From contig JBLHGU010000005.1 of NCBI GenBank assembly GCA_047615875.1, positions 16,645 to 80,644 of the forward strand: DNA of 64,000 nucleotides, given 5' to 3'. A model generated the notes under the pieces. It saw only the letters and a program-made list of their open reading frames with translations. It did not search any database and was not told the origin of the DNA. Position 1 is the stretch's first letter, and each line of letters begins with the position of its first letter. The DNA comes from JBLHGU01 sp047615875. GTDB taxonomy: Bacteria; Pseudomonadota; Gammaproteobacteria; Arenicellales; CAJQKF01. Positions 56,117-64,000 of the stretch are shown piece by piece. The translations under genes were made by a program, and so were the position numbers.

Positions 56117-57156
56117 TCCTTCTGTGACGCCCAGCGCAGGACAATCGGAAATCCAAAGGTTAGCACGACCAGTCTTATAGTGTGATGAATCCCGACGAAC
56201 GCCGGATCCACACCAAAAGCCACCGTCAGCAGAATCATTGCTTCGGCCCCACCGGGCGCAAGCGCAAGGGCAAGCGCAGCGGCTGGATAGTCGACAAACG
56301 AGGCCAGAGCAAAAGCCATGGCGATGGTTGCAACAGCTGTATAGATAGCGCTTGCCAGTGACGGAACCAGCGCCGACATAAAAACCCGTGTCCCACATTT
56401 AGCCAGCTCGATCCCGATATAGGCGCCCACCACAACCTGAAACAAAGATGTCATTTCGCGCGGGATTTCGATTCGTAAAATATCGAAAGCCGACAAAACA
56501 CCGATCGCAAACGCCGTTAAAAACATTTCACCGCCGACCAGTCCGAGTCGAACCGCGACGATGACACAAGCAAGCGCTACGATGGCCGCGAAACCAAGAT
56601 CAATTGAGAGGGGAATCGTTGCTCCGGCGACTGGCGAGTGATAAAGACCGATTGTCAACGGTAAAATACCCATCAGGGCCAGCACTCTGACCGACTGTAC
56701 CACCGCGACCCGAGGCATGTTCGCGTTGCTCGACTCGGCACCGATGAATACCAGCAGCACATTCCCTGGCCAGGCACAGGCTATCGCTGTTGAACGACTC
56801 GCACGCCAAATATAACGGTGTAGAAGATAGGTCGAGAAGATCAGCGCCGCCAGAAAAAGGAACATAATGGCCAGGGTCAATGGCAAAAACGCAACGAGTT
56901 CTACCGTTTCCTCGGTTATCGCCGCACCCACGGTGATTCCGGCGAATCCCATCGCGATACTGCGCAGCCAACCTGGAAGCGCTATCGGTAAGCCAAAAGC
57001 GCCGGCCGCAAATACCATGATCAACGCGCCAAGCAGCCAGCCACCCGTAATACCGACGCCGTTGGCCGCAAATCCACCCATGCCTGCGAGCGCGAGGGCA
57101 AGCACAAAGGTTATTGCTGATAGAGGTACGGGATGATTCCCCGGAGATGATGTCAA
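56092..57156 (-). CDS. AbrB-family membrane transporter
   Basis: 354 residues, about ten membrane segments. It shows the duplicated AbrB pattern: GGFAANGVGITGGWLLGALIMVFAAGAFGLP in the first half, ALALAPGGAEAMILLTVAFGVDPAFVGIHHTIRLV in the second. This PF05145 family, sometimes named ammonia-monooxygenase-like, is thought to include carboxylate transporters and regulators; function is uncertain. Divergent from the cupin gene, with the shared operator in the 118-base gap. Confidence 0.85.
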   Translation of the reverse strand: MTSSPGNHPVPLSAITFVLALALAGMGGFAANGVGITGGWLLGALIMVFAAGAFGLPIALPGWLRSIAMGFAGITVGAAITEETVELVAFLPLTLAIMFLFLAALIFSTYLLHRYIWRASRSTAIACAWPGNVLLVFIGAESSNANMPRVAVVQSVRVLALMGILPLTIGLYHSPVAGATIPLSIDLGFAAIVALACVIVAVRLGLVGGEMFLTAFAIGVLSAFDILRIEIPREMTSLFQVVVGAYIGIELAKCGTRVFMSALVPSLASAIYTAVATIAMAFALASFVDYPAAALALALAPGGAEAMILLTVAFGVDPAFVGIHHTIRLVVLTFGFPIVLRWASQKDHQATGNL

Positions 57157-57178
57157 ATGAAGGCCTTCCCTTTAGGCA

Positions 57179-57208
57179 TTGACAATATGATTGTAAGTAT
57201 CATAATAG
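57179..57208. promoter_or_regulatory. Divergent promoter region with third copy of the operator
   Basis: On the plus strand a perfect TTGACA (57179-57184) is followed 16 bases on by CATAAT (57201-57206). GTATCATAATAG (57197-57208) is the complement of the shared 12-mer with one mismatch and covers the -10. A related near-palindrome CAATATGATTG lies at 57183-57193. Confidence 0.65.
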
Positions 57209-57274
57209 TGATGAATTTACCATCAATTTCTAGGACAAGCTCCTGACATCTGCCCGAACAAGGATAAATAAAAT

Positions 57275-58144
57275 ATGAGTATTCAAAGCGCTACCGGTGT
57301 TCGTGAAGTGGATCTTCCGTGGGTCGATATTGGTGTACGTCCGGGTTACAACCAGCGATATCACGGTTTTTTTAATAAGCAGCGAAAAGTCGCGGCGCGT
57401 ATAGGCAGCCTATACGCCGAACCCATCTTTCATTCCCCACGCCATCGTCATACCTTCCAGCAAATCCGCTATGTGATGTCGGGAAAAATGAAATACGGCA
57501 ACCAGACCTATGAGAAAGGTGATTGCCTTTATATTCCGGAAGGTACCTATTACGGCCCCGTTACACCAGTAGAAAATGGCGAGCAGCTTCACTTCGCAGA
57601 CATGCAGTTCGAAGGTCCGTCCGGCATTCCTTACCCGCCGCCGGAAGATGTCGTAGATGCCCAGCGTCGGCTGGCTGAAACCGGAACTTTCGAGGAAGGA
57701 GTTTATACCTTTGCTAGCGGTCGCAAGCGAGATGCCTATGAAGCCATTCTCGAAGAAATTACTGGGGACAAAATTAGCTACCCGAAATCACTTTTGAGCG
57801 ACTATGTTGTGTTGCGCTCCAGTGCCCTGCCTTGGAGGATGCATTCTAGTCTCACCAATGTCGAGAGCCGTGATCTTGCCTATTTTTTCGAATCTGGCCC
57901 CAATATTAAGATGGCAAAATTGAGTAACGGGGCAGCATTACCCGCTTCAACCCCGGTCGGGCACCGTGCCGTGTTTCTGCTCGAAGGTAATCTAGTATTT
58001 GATGGCAACGATTTTGATACGCTGTCGTATTTTCTACTGCCGAGCGGTGAACAGCATGCGCGACTGGAAGCAGCGACCGATGCTACCTTACTGATAATCG
58101 GCTGGTCTCCGCTCGACGAGCGCGTGCCATTTGACCTTTTCTAA
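57275..58144 (+). CDS. Bicupin-like protein
   Basis: 289 residues. The first cupin motif is HSPRHRHTFQQIRYVMSGKMKYG with GDCLYIPEGTYYGP; a second, weaker barrel is near the end (GHRAVFLLEGNLVFDGNDF, YFLLPSGEQHARL). The His residues could bind a metal for ring dioxygenation or an isomerase-type step, as in gentisate-type bicupins, but the second site lacks the full His set. It follows the operator and an AGGA site, and is in one unit with the FAA hydrolase 17 bases on. Confidence 0.78.
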   Translation: MSIQSATGVREVDLPWVDIGVRPGYNQRYHGFFNKQRKVAARIGSLYAEPIFHSPRHRHTFQQIRYVMSGKMKYGNQTYEKGDCLYIPEGTYYGPVTPVENGEQLHFADMQFEGPSGIPYPPPEDVVDAQRRLAETGTFEEGVYTFASGRKRDAYEAILEEITGDKISYPKSLLSDYVVLRSSALPWRMHSSLTNVESRDLAYFFESGPNIKMAKLSNGAALPASTPVGHRAVFLLEGNLVFDGNDFDTLSYFLLPSGEQHARLEAATDATLLIIGWSPLDERVPFDLF

Positions 58145-58160
58145 ACACCTGTGACATATC

Positions 58161-59093
58161 ATGCGACTGGCTAGCTTGTGTCATGTGGATAATGGAGAGC
58201 GGGTACTCGCCATTGCCACGGATGAGTCGATGCTCTATGCGGTAGCAGCGGTAGCCGCAGCAACAAATCTGGTATTAGATCCCGAATTCGCAGATCCAAT
58301 GGGGCTCGCCTGGTTAACACCTCAAGGTCTCGAGCAACTAGCCGAATTGAACCGCCGTCTGGATACAGGAGAAGTTGAACCTCTAGACTTGAATCAGTGG
58401 CAACTAACCGAACCCGTACCGAAGCCGGGTAAAATCATCGCTGTTGGCCGCAACTATATGGATCACGTGCGCGAAGGCCAGGAAATCTGGGCAAAACGTG
58501 GGCGCAAGATCGAAATTCCAGAATTCCCATCCGCCTTCGCCAAGTTTGCGACCAGCCTGTGCGGCCCACATGATGATATTATTATTCCTGCAGGTATGAG
58601 TGATATCGATTACGAGATCGAGCTGGCCGTTATTATCGGCACACCGGCACTCGATGTTACCGAAGACCAGGCCCTCGAACATGTTGCAGGCTATTCGATC
58701 TGTAACGATTTCGCAGCGCGTGATATCCAACGACGTGAAATGGAAGCTCAGATTGGTATCACACTGTCGAAGAACTTTCCGACCTTCGCGCCGATGGGGC
58801 CATGGTTCACGAGCGCCGACTGTATCGGCGATCCGCAAAATCTTCAGCTAACTCTCGAGGTTGACGGCGAAGTGCGTCAGGATGCCAATACCCATGACAT
58901 GATATTTAGTGTGGCGCGACTTGTTTCCTATTGGTCTCGCGTTGGACTCGAGACTGGCGATATCCTAATTACGGGTACGCCTTCTGGCGTGGCGCTGGCG
59001 CGCGAGAATCCGCAAGCCTATTTCCTGCGCTCAGGTCAGCTCGTCGTTGCCAAGATCGATAAGCTCGGGGAATTACGCAACAGGATGCGTTAA
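58161..59093 (+). CDS. Fumarylacetoacetate hydrolase family protein
   Basis: 310 residues. FAH fold with KIIAVGRNYMDHVREG, then DIDYEIELAVIIG carrying metal-binding Glu residues, NDFAARDIQRREME and ETGDILITGTPSGVALAR. Enzymes of the family hydrolyse acylpyruvates, decarboxylate oxaloacetate-like acids or hydrate dienoates, steps in meta-cleavage or quinate-like routes. In the island it would act late in the pathway. Confidence 0.92.
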   Translation: MRLASLCHVDNGERVLAIATDESMLYAVAAVAAATNLVLDPEFADPMGLAWLTPQGLEQLAELNRRLDTGEVEPLDLNQWQLTEPVPKPGKIIAVGRNYMDHVREGQEIWAKRGRKIEIPEFPSAFAKFATSLCGPHDDIIIPAGMSDIDYEIELAVIIGTPALDVTEDQALEHVAGYSICNDFAARDIQRREMEAQIGITLSKNFPTFAPMGPWFTSADCIGDPQNLQLTLEVDGEVRQDANTHDMIFSVARLVSYWSRVGLETGDILITGTPSGVALARENPQAYFLRSGQLVVAKIDKLGELRNRMR

Positions 59094-59189
59094 CCGGCAT
59101 TTCTTACCACCGTTTGAACTGAGATGAAGCAAGGCTTGGCTATGACGCAATGGAAAGTTGGTGAGAAACTCAGACTAGCGGTTGGGGAT

Positions 59190-59951
59190 TCAATCTGCAT
59201 CAGTGGAGCGAACATGGCGCTTCACTGCCGCCTGCATGACTTCGACGAAACGATTTTCCTCGCCCGTTATGGTCTGGGCAACGCCACCAATTCCAATCGC
59301 CAGACGAGTGCCGTTAAATTCACCAGGTAGCAAGATGGCGACGATCCCGCCCCCTGCCGTCACCGTGTGGGTAGAAAGCGAGTGACCACGGCTGCGGATA
59401 CGACGAATTTGCCGCATCAGTTCGTCGTCGTCGATCAGAGTTTCTGCCTGCACTAGGTGCAGGCGTTTTATTTCCTCGGCCAGTTCATCATCCGGCAGTG
59501 CGGACAGAAACAAATGCCCCACCGCCGAGCCAATGATTGGACGCACGGCCCCAGTTCGCAGGTGCATACGCATTGGGTTAGTCGCCAGGATCACGCAGAT
59601 ATAACGCACCACAATACCTTCGGATACGGCCAGGATCACCGTTTCGCCGGTCTGCTCGCTGATTTCCTCCAGTGCGGCCATAACACTGCCGTCACCGAAT
59701 AAATTCTCGCGGACCCCACGCCCCAGCATCGCAACCCGAGCAGTTGGGCGGTAACTGCGGCTGGCCTTATCGTAATGCAGGTAACCCAGCTCGCGCAGGC
59801 TTTTAAGTAAAATTGACGTGCTGGACTGAGGATATCCGAGTGCGCGCGAAATTTCCGATACCGATACTGCCGGGTGCTCCGAGTCGAAATATTCCAGCAC
59901 CTCGAGCGTGCGCTTGATAGAACGGGATAAATCCGACTTTGTTTTCGTCAT
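59190..59951 (-). CDS. IclR-family transcriptional regulator
   Basis: 253 residues. N-terminal winged helix-turn-helix: LEYFDSEHPAVSVSEISRALGYPQSSTSILLKSLRELGYLHYD; C-terminal GAF-like effector domain (about 75-250) with GETVILAVSEGIVVRYICVI and SLSTHTVTAGGGIVAILL. IclR proteins regulate catabolic operons for aromatics and small acids. It is the only intact regulator in the island, and lies on the minus strand 15 bases after the ferredoxin gene, so both are probably cotranscribed. It is the prime candidate to bind the shared operator. Confidence 0.93.
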   Translation of the reverse strand: MTKTKSDLSRSIKRTLEVLEYFDSEHPAVSVSEISRALGYPQSSTSILLKSLRELGYLHYDKASRSYRPTARVAMLGRGVRENLFGDGSVMAALEEISEQTGETVILAVSEGIVVRYICVILATNPMRMHLRTGAVRPIIGSAVGHLFLSALPDDELAEEIKRLHLVQAETLIDDDELMRQIRRIRSRGHSLSTHTVTAGGGIVAILLPGEFNGTRLAIGIGGVAQTITGEENRFVEVMQAAVKRHVRSTDAD

Positions 59952-59966
59952 CTAATTGACTCAAGT

Positions 59967-60167
59967 TTATTCTATTTGGATAGCCATCGACGGACATTGC
60001 CTTACCGCATCCGCCACCGCCTCAATCAGGCCAGGATCAGGCAGTTCGGTCAACAGGACTACGATGCCATCGTCGTCATCCTGGCTGAAAACTTCCGGTG
60101 CAATATACACACAGTTACCCGAGCCTACACACCTCTTCCGATCGATGCTTACCTTCAGTCTAGTCAT
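59967..60167 (-). CDS. [3Fe-4S]-type ferredoxin
   Basis: 66 residues: VSIDRKRCVGSGNCVYIAPEVFS near the start, and QCPSMAIQIE near the end. Cys spacing (CVGSGNC ... CP) is that of ferredoxins that feed bacterial P450s. It should give electrons to the P450 at 54893, 5 kb away but within the same island. A ferredoxin reductase must come from elsewhere. Confidence 0.92.
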   Translation of the reverse strand: MTRLKVSIDRKRCVGSGNCVYIAPEVFSQDDDDGIVVLLTELPDPGLIEAVADAVRQCPSMAIQIE

Positions 60168-60274
60168 ATTTATTACCGAAAAAAACCTACCGATAAAACT
60201 AAGGATACTCTGATCAATTCATCCTGAATTGCCAGAGTAACGTAAATAAATAATTGCGATTTTTCATTTACTCC

Positions 60275-60348
60275 CATTATCAATCACTTACAGTGATTGA
60301 TAATGTCGGTGCGCCCTTGCACCGATGAAAACTCTGAATTAATCAGAG
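60275..60348. promoter_or_regulatory. Three stacked palindromes upstream of the ferredoxin gene
   Basis: First, a perfect inverted repeat with 14-base arms CATTATCAATCACT / AGTGATTGATAATG around TAC (60275-60305). Next, TCGGTGC/GCACCGA (60306-60325). Then CTCTGA/TCAGAG (60332-60348). Read on the minus strand, the second and third could terminate the SDR transcript and the first could be an operator for ferredoxin-iclR. Confidence 0.5.
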
Positions 60349-60353
60349 CCTCC

Positions 60354-61097
60354 CTAAAAGTTGCCATTAGCCAATACACCACCATCAACAACCAGCGTCT
60401 GCCCGGTAATGTAAGAAGCCCTTCTGGACAACAGAAAAGCCACCGCTTCCGCGACTTCGGCGGGCTCGCCAAAACGTCGCAAGGGTATGCCGCTTTTCAG
60501 GCTTGCGGGATCGACCAAACCCTGCCGAATGTTCTCCTGAACCATCCGCGTGTTGATGATGCCGGGCACCACAGCGTTAATGCGAATGTCATCCGGCGCC
60601 CATTCGATAGCCATCGTCCTGGTCAATGCCTCTACGCCTGCCTTGGCCGCGGCATAGGGAGCGCGTCCGGGTCGACCCACACGACCACCGATCGAAGAGA
60701 AATTGACCACGGCGCCCGCGGTATCCCGTAGCATCGGATAAAAGGCTCGGCACAGGCGCAATACCCCGCCCAGATGGATGTCTAGCAAGTCCTTCCAGAT
60801 ATCGTCTTCAATCTCTCTAACCACCGCGTGACGGTTGTAGCCAGCTGCGTTCACCAACCCCGAAACAGGACCATGGGCTACTTCGATTTCCACCGCCAGT
60901 TTATCGACCATCGCGCTGTCAGCGATATCCGTTGGCCTGCAATCGAAACGATTCGGATCGGCTTCCCCAGGAATATCACGATCGGCTAGAACCACCCGCC
61001 AACCTTCTGCGAACAGCAACTCGCCGACAGCGAGCCCGATACCGCGCGCTCCGCCGACCACAACGGCGAGCGGTGCATAATTATCCAGTGATTCCAA
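60354..61097 (-). CDS. Short-chain dehydrogenase/reductase
   Basis: 247 residues. VVGGARGIGLAVGELL, VVLADRD (NAD-type acid residue), VNAAGYN, and VNFSSIGGRVGRPGRAPYAAAKAGVEAL with Ser, Tyr, Lys. It is the third SDR of the island and shares no close likeness with the other two beyond family motifs. Alone on the minus strand after a 535-base gap; the ferredoxin gene follows after 186 bases. Confidence 0.92.
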   Translation of the reverse strand: MESLDNYAPLAVVVGGARGIGLAVGELLFAEGWRVVLADRDIPGEADPNRFDCRPTDIADSAMVDKLAVEIEVAHGPVSGLVNAAGYNRHAVVREIEDDIWKDLLDIHLGGVLRLCRAFYPMLRDTAGAVVNFSSIGGRVGRPGRAPYAAAKAGVEALTRTMAIEWAPDDIRINAVVPGIINTRMVQENIRQGLVDPASLKSGIPLRRFGEPAEVAEAVAFLLSRRASYITGQTLVVDGGVLANGNF

Positions 61098-61632
61098 GTC
61101 CTTATTCCGTTAGTGTTATTAACATCATCATTTTAGAGTCCAGAAGATCGGCAATTTACAATTAGGTATTTATACTTAATCTTCTATTTATATTGTTGTA
61201 CTCCTAAATAGCGACCTGAGTTCCCCACCAAATATAATTACAACACTATTCTTTTCGAAAATACACTCGGGTTTTAAAAATAGACACTTCGACATTTGTA
61301 TGGCGTGATCCCACAAATAAACTCATTAACTTTTAGTAAAAAGTTAATGAGTTAGAAAAGAGAAATCTTCCCAAATAATCAGAAAACTTAATGAGAAACA
61401 GCTCATTATATGAGTCAACCACCCATGTAGAAAATCTTCTCAAATTTCTAATACTCCATCATAATCTGGCCTTGCTATAGGAATTGTACCCAATTTCAAT
61501 ATCCTGCTCTGGGGTTTTCCATTTGTCCTATCACCCCTGTTAAATGTTATGGATGGTGATTCGGAAAATAAAACCCTGAAAAAATCGGAAGTTTGAGAAA
61601 CCTGATAATTTCACAAGTTATCCAGTCTGCAA
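61098..61632. repeat. Intergenic gap with large inverted repeats
   Basis: No gene supported. A perfect hairpin with 15-base arms AACTCATTAACTTTT / AAAAGTTAATGAGTT around AGTA lies at 61320-61353, and the same TAATGAG core forms a second hairpin TAATGAG/CTCATTA at 61389-61408. The region is very AT-rich and marks the right boundary of the G+C-richer island. A GTAT/ATAC pair at 61166-61175 is weak. Confidence 0.6.
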
Positions 61633-63159
61633 TTATCGACCCTCAATATAATCATTCGCCCAATCTCCAAAGGTACTTTTTAGCACAAGAGCTGCAATAG
61701 CTTCCAGGTCAGGTTGAAAGTATCGGTCGTGATCCCAGTAGGCCGCAACTTTACGCACCTCTGCCCAATAATCTTCAAGGATAGCGTTCGATTTTAACGG
61801 CCGTCTTAATTCAATTCCCTGGCAGGCCCCTAGCAGCTCAATAGCAACTACATAACGGGTGTTTAAATTCATGTCTGTCAGTCTACGTGCGGCGAAGGTT
61901 GCCATGCTGACGTGATCTTCCTGATTGGCTGAGGTCGGTAAGCTGTCGACACTGGCGGGATGAGCAAGGCTTTTGTTTTCGCTGGCCAACGCTGCGGCGG
62001 TAACCTGGGCGATCATGAAGCCGCTATTAACACCGGCATCCTCAACCAGAAATGGCGGTAGTTGGCTCATGTTGGTATCGAGTAACAAGGCCATTCTACG
62101 TTCAGATAGAGCACCGATTTCAGCAATCGCCAAAGCGATGTTGTCTGCAGCGAAGGCGATAGGCTGGGCGTGGAAATTTCCGCCGGAAAGGATATCGCCT
62201 TGCTCGGTGAATATCAGCGGATTGTCTGATACCGCGTTGGCCTCAATTTCAATTATACGGGCGGCGTTGCGTAATTGATCGAGGCACGCACCCATAACCT
62301 GTGGCTGGCAACGCAACGAATAAGGATCCTGTACTTTGTCGCATTCAGCGTGGGACTCGGAGACTTCACTTTCTTTAAGCAGCTTTCTGTAAATGCTACC
62401 GGCAGCGATCTGTCCGTGTTGTCCACGCACGGCGTGAATGCGCTGATCAAAGGGTGTTCGACTCCCAAGGGCGGCCTCCACGGTGAGGCTACCAGCGACA
62501 AAAGCTGCGTTGATATTTTGCTCTGCCTCGAATAGACCTTTAAGTGCAAGTGCGGTAGATACCTGGGTGCCGTTTAATAGGGCCAGGCCTTCTTTGGCCG
62601 CTAGTTGTAAGGACTCTAGCCCGGCAGTTCTGAAAGCTTCACTGCTTTCGATCAGCTCGCCACTAACGCGCACTTTTCCCTGACCAATTATTGGCAGGCT
62701 TAAGTGCGCGAGGGGAGCGAGATCACCGGATGCACCAACCGATCCTTTGGCTGGAATAGCCGGCAAAATATCGGCGTTTAACATGGCCAGCAGCAGTTCA
62801 ATTACCACGCGCCGTACACCGGATACTCCGCAGGACAGGCCGTTAACTTTAAGTAGCAGAATTAACCGAACCGTGTCGTCATCAAGGTACTCACCAACAC
62901 CGGTAGCGTGAGAAAGAATCAGATTGTGTTGCAGTTCCTGGAGTAGTTCGGTTTCGATGTGCTTTTGAGCGAGCCTGCCAAAACCGGTGTTAACTCCATA
63001 GACGATCTCGCCGCTCTCGACTTTTTCACGCACTAATGCCTGAGCAGTTTCTATTTGCGACCAGGCTCGAGGCTGTATTTGCAATTTGAAACGAGAGAAA
63101 TAGGCGTCCCTTAAATCGGCGAGAGTTAATTCGCCCGGCGTAAGTAAGTATGTGTTCAT
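61633..63159 (-). CDS. hutH: Histidine ammonia-lyase
   Basis: 508 residues, full length. GSVGASGDLAPLAHLSL contains the Ala-Ser-Gly (143-145) that cyclises to the MIO cofactor, and VYGVNTGFG holds the active Tyr54. DSLPTSANQEDHVSMATFAARR is the conserved C-terminal site. It removes ammonia from L-histidine to give urocanate. The ATG overlaps the hutF stop by one base, so the two are one operon. Other hut genes must lie beyond the right edge. Confidence 0.95.
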   Translation of the reverse strand: MNTYLLTPGELTLADLRDAYFSRFKLQIQPRAWSQIETAQALVREKVESGEIVYGVNTGFGRLAQKHIETELLQELQHNLILSHATGVGEYLDDDTVRLILLLKVNGLSCGVSGVRRVVIELLLAMLNADILPAIPAKGSVGASGDLAPLAHLSLPIIGQGKVRVSGELIESSEAFRTAGLESLQLAAKEGLALLNGTQVSTALALKGLFEAEQNINAAFVAGSLTVEAALGSRTPFDQRIHAVRGQHGQIAAGSIYRKLLKESEVSESHAECDKVQDPYSLRCQPQVMGACLDQLRNAARIIEIEANAVSDNPLIFTEQGDILSGGNFHAQPIAFAADNIALAIAEIGALSERRMALLLDTNMSQLPPFLVEDAGVNSGFMIAQVTAAALASENKSLAHPASVDSLPTSANQEDHVSMATFAARRLTDMNLNTRYVVAIELLGACQGIELRRPLKSNAILEDYWAEVRKVAAYWDHDRYFQPDLEAIAALVLKSTFGDWANDYIEGR

Positions 63160-64000
63160 CAGAAAGTGCCTCGCAATTCCCGTAATGTGGCTTGAAAGGC
63201 TAAGCGAATCGCCTCTTCATTTTGATGGTGGCCGGCATTAACAACCTGCTTGCCACCGACGTAAACATCACGCACGGTATTATCATTACCAGAGAAGATC
63301 CAGCTATCAATCAAGTCATCGCCATGCCGTTCACAGAGCAACGCATGGTTGGTGTCCAGCACGACGAAGTCAGCTCTTCTGCCAACCTCTATTGCACCAC
63401 TGTTGTGTCCGCAGGCCTGCGCACCGCCACTAACCGATAGATCGAACAAATTGCGACCGGTGCTGCAATTGAAACCCCCGGAAAGCTGATTGCGTGATCG
63501 ATGCAGCAATCGTTGACCATATTCAAACCAGCGCAATTCTTCTGTTGGCGAAATGGATATGTGGCTGTCGGAACCTACACCCAACGCTCCGCCCTGTTGC
63601 AAATATTGAGTGGCATTAAAAAAACCATCGCCGAGATTTCCTTCGGTAGTTGGGCAGAGACCGGCTACCGCACCACTTTGTGCCACACTGGTAGTTTCAG
63701 CTTCTGTCATGTGGGTTGCGTGAATCAAGCACCAGTTTTTGTCCACAGCAAAATTCTGGTACAGGTACTCAACCGGTCGCGCGCCACTCCAGACAATACA
63801 ATCATCGACTTCTTTGGTTTGCTCTGCTATATGGATGTGTGTCGGCAATTCGCCATGTGTCGCCAAAGCACCTAGGACATCTCCAAATGATTCTTTGGTG
63901 ACAGCCCTTAACGAATGGGCAGCAATGCCGGTAACCACATTGGCGTTGCCTTTACTTTCGTTCTGTAATGCCGCAACAATGTCTAGAAAAGCCGCAGAAT
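63159..64000 (-). CDS. hutF: Formimidoylglutamate deiminase HutF (partial, cut by window edge)
   Basis: 280 residues of the C-terminal part are visible; the frame runs past base 64000 as SAAFLDIVAALQNESKGNA. GIAAHSLRAVT, HIHIAEQTKEVDDC, WCLIHATHM, GLCPTTEGNLGDG and GVGSDSHISISPTEELRWFEYGQR are typical HutF metal- and substrate-binding segments. HutF converts N-formimino-glutamate to N-formyl-glutamate in the five-step histidine route, instead of the HutG route. Confidence 0.94.
   Translation of the reverse strand, partial: SAAFLDIVAALQNESKGNANVVTGIAAHSLRAVTKESFGDVLGALATHGELPTHIHIAEQTKEVDDCIVWSGARPVEYLYQNFAVDKNWCLIHATHMTEAETTSVAQSGAVAGLCPTTEGNLGDGFFNATQYLQQGGALGVGSDSHISISPTEELRWFEYGQRLLHRSRNQLSGGFNCSTGRNLFDLSVSGGAQACGHNSGAIEVGRRADFVVLDTNHALLCERHGDDLIDSWIFSGNDNTVRDVYVGGKQVVNAGHHQNEEAIRLAFQATLRELRGTF

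Noticed and set aside
61166..61175. GTATTTATAC as another copy of the island operator
   Set aside because: The arms match but the spacing is two bases instead of four, and such strings are common in AT-rich DNA.
1..64000. tRNA, rRNA, CRISPR arrays, prophage genes and intact insertion sequences
   Set aside because: I looked for cloverleaf, rRNA-like, spaced-repeat and transposase signatures and saw none.

Overview
The window is about 64 kb of bacterial chromosome, with no rRNA, tRNA, CRISPR array or intact transposase visible. The gene families suggest a heterotrophic, probably marine, Gammaproteobacterium: tripartite tricarboxylate transporter, dimethylglycine-dehydrogenase-like enzymes, RimK, MgtE, HutF/HutH, and short GTAGGATGGGT-type intergenic palindromes. 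This assignment is an inference; no marker gene fixes it.

Layout. 1-4.5 kb (+): a gene tail, then a cassette of CotH-like kinase with a beta-helix tail, a VTC-type polyphosphate polymerase domain protein and a DUF4956 membrane protein. 4.6-14 kb: a divergent locus. MarR regulator and tctCBA transporter lie on the minus strand; aminotransferase, ThDP enzyme, sulfatase and FAD-linked oxidase lie on the plus strand. A clear palindromic operator sits in the promoter between them, and a sulfotransferase-like gene follows. 14.8-20.3 kb: accessory DNA with dispersed palindromes, a secreted Pro-rich protein and its TPR/outer-membrane partner, a SnoaL-like gene abutting an AraC remnant, and two orphan genes. 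20.4-27.5 kb (-): a putative methylated-amine locus (GcvT-like protein, M24 hydrolase, PhyH dioxygenase, FAD/GcvT dehydrogenase, methyltransferase) with a LysR remnant. 27.6-34.5 kb (-): a complete four-gene Wadjet/MksBEFG (jetABCD) anti-plasmid operon. 34.9-41.3 kb: EamA transporter, large MscS-type channel, MgtE and a RimK fused to a TrkA-C domain. 41.3-42.1 kb: a decayed RelB/DinJ antitoxin with two lesions.

42.1-61.1 kb is a visibly G+C-richer catabolic island. It encodes three SDRs, two cupins, an amidohydrolase-2, a TIM-barrel isomerase, a TauD dioxygenase, an ABC importer with a double permease, an EthD-like protein, an old-yellow-enzyme family oxidoreductase, a 3-hydroxyisobutyrate-dehydrogenase-like enzyme, cytochrome P450 with its ferredoxin, an AbrB-family transporter, an FAA hydrolase, a ThuA-like protein and an IclR regulator. 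The 12-base palindrome GTATTATGATAC recurs in three of its promoter regions (two exact copies and one with a single mismatch). This points to one regulon, possibly under the IclR protein, for uptake and oxidation of an unidentified organic acid or aromatic/terpenoid-like compound. This island is the best candidate for an undescribed pathway.

61.6-64 kb (-): hutF (cut by the window edge) and hutH of histidine degradation, preceded by a 0.5 kb gap rich in perfect inverted repeats.
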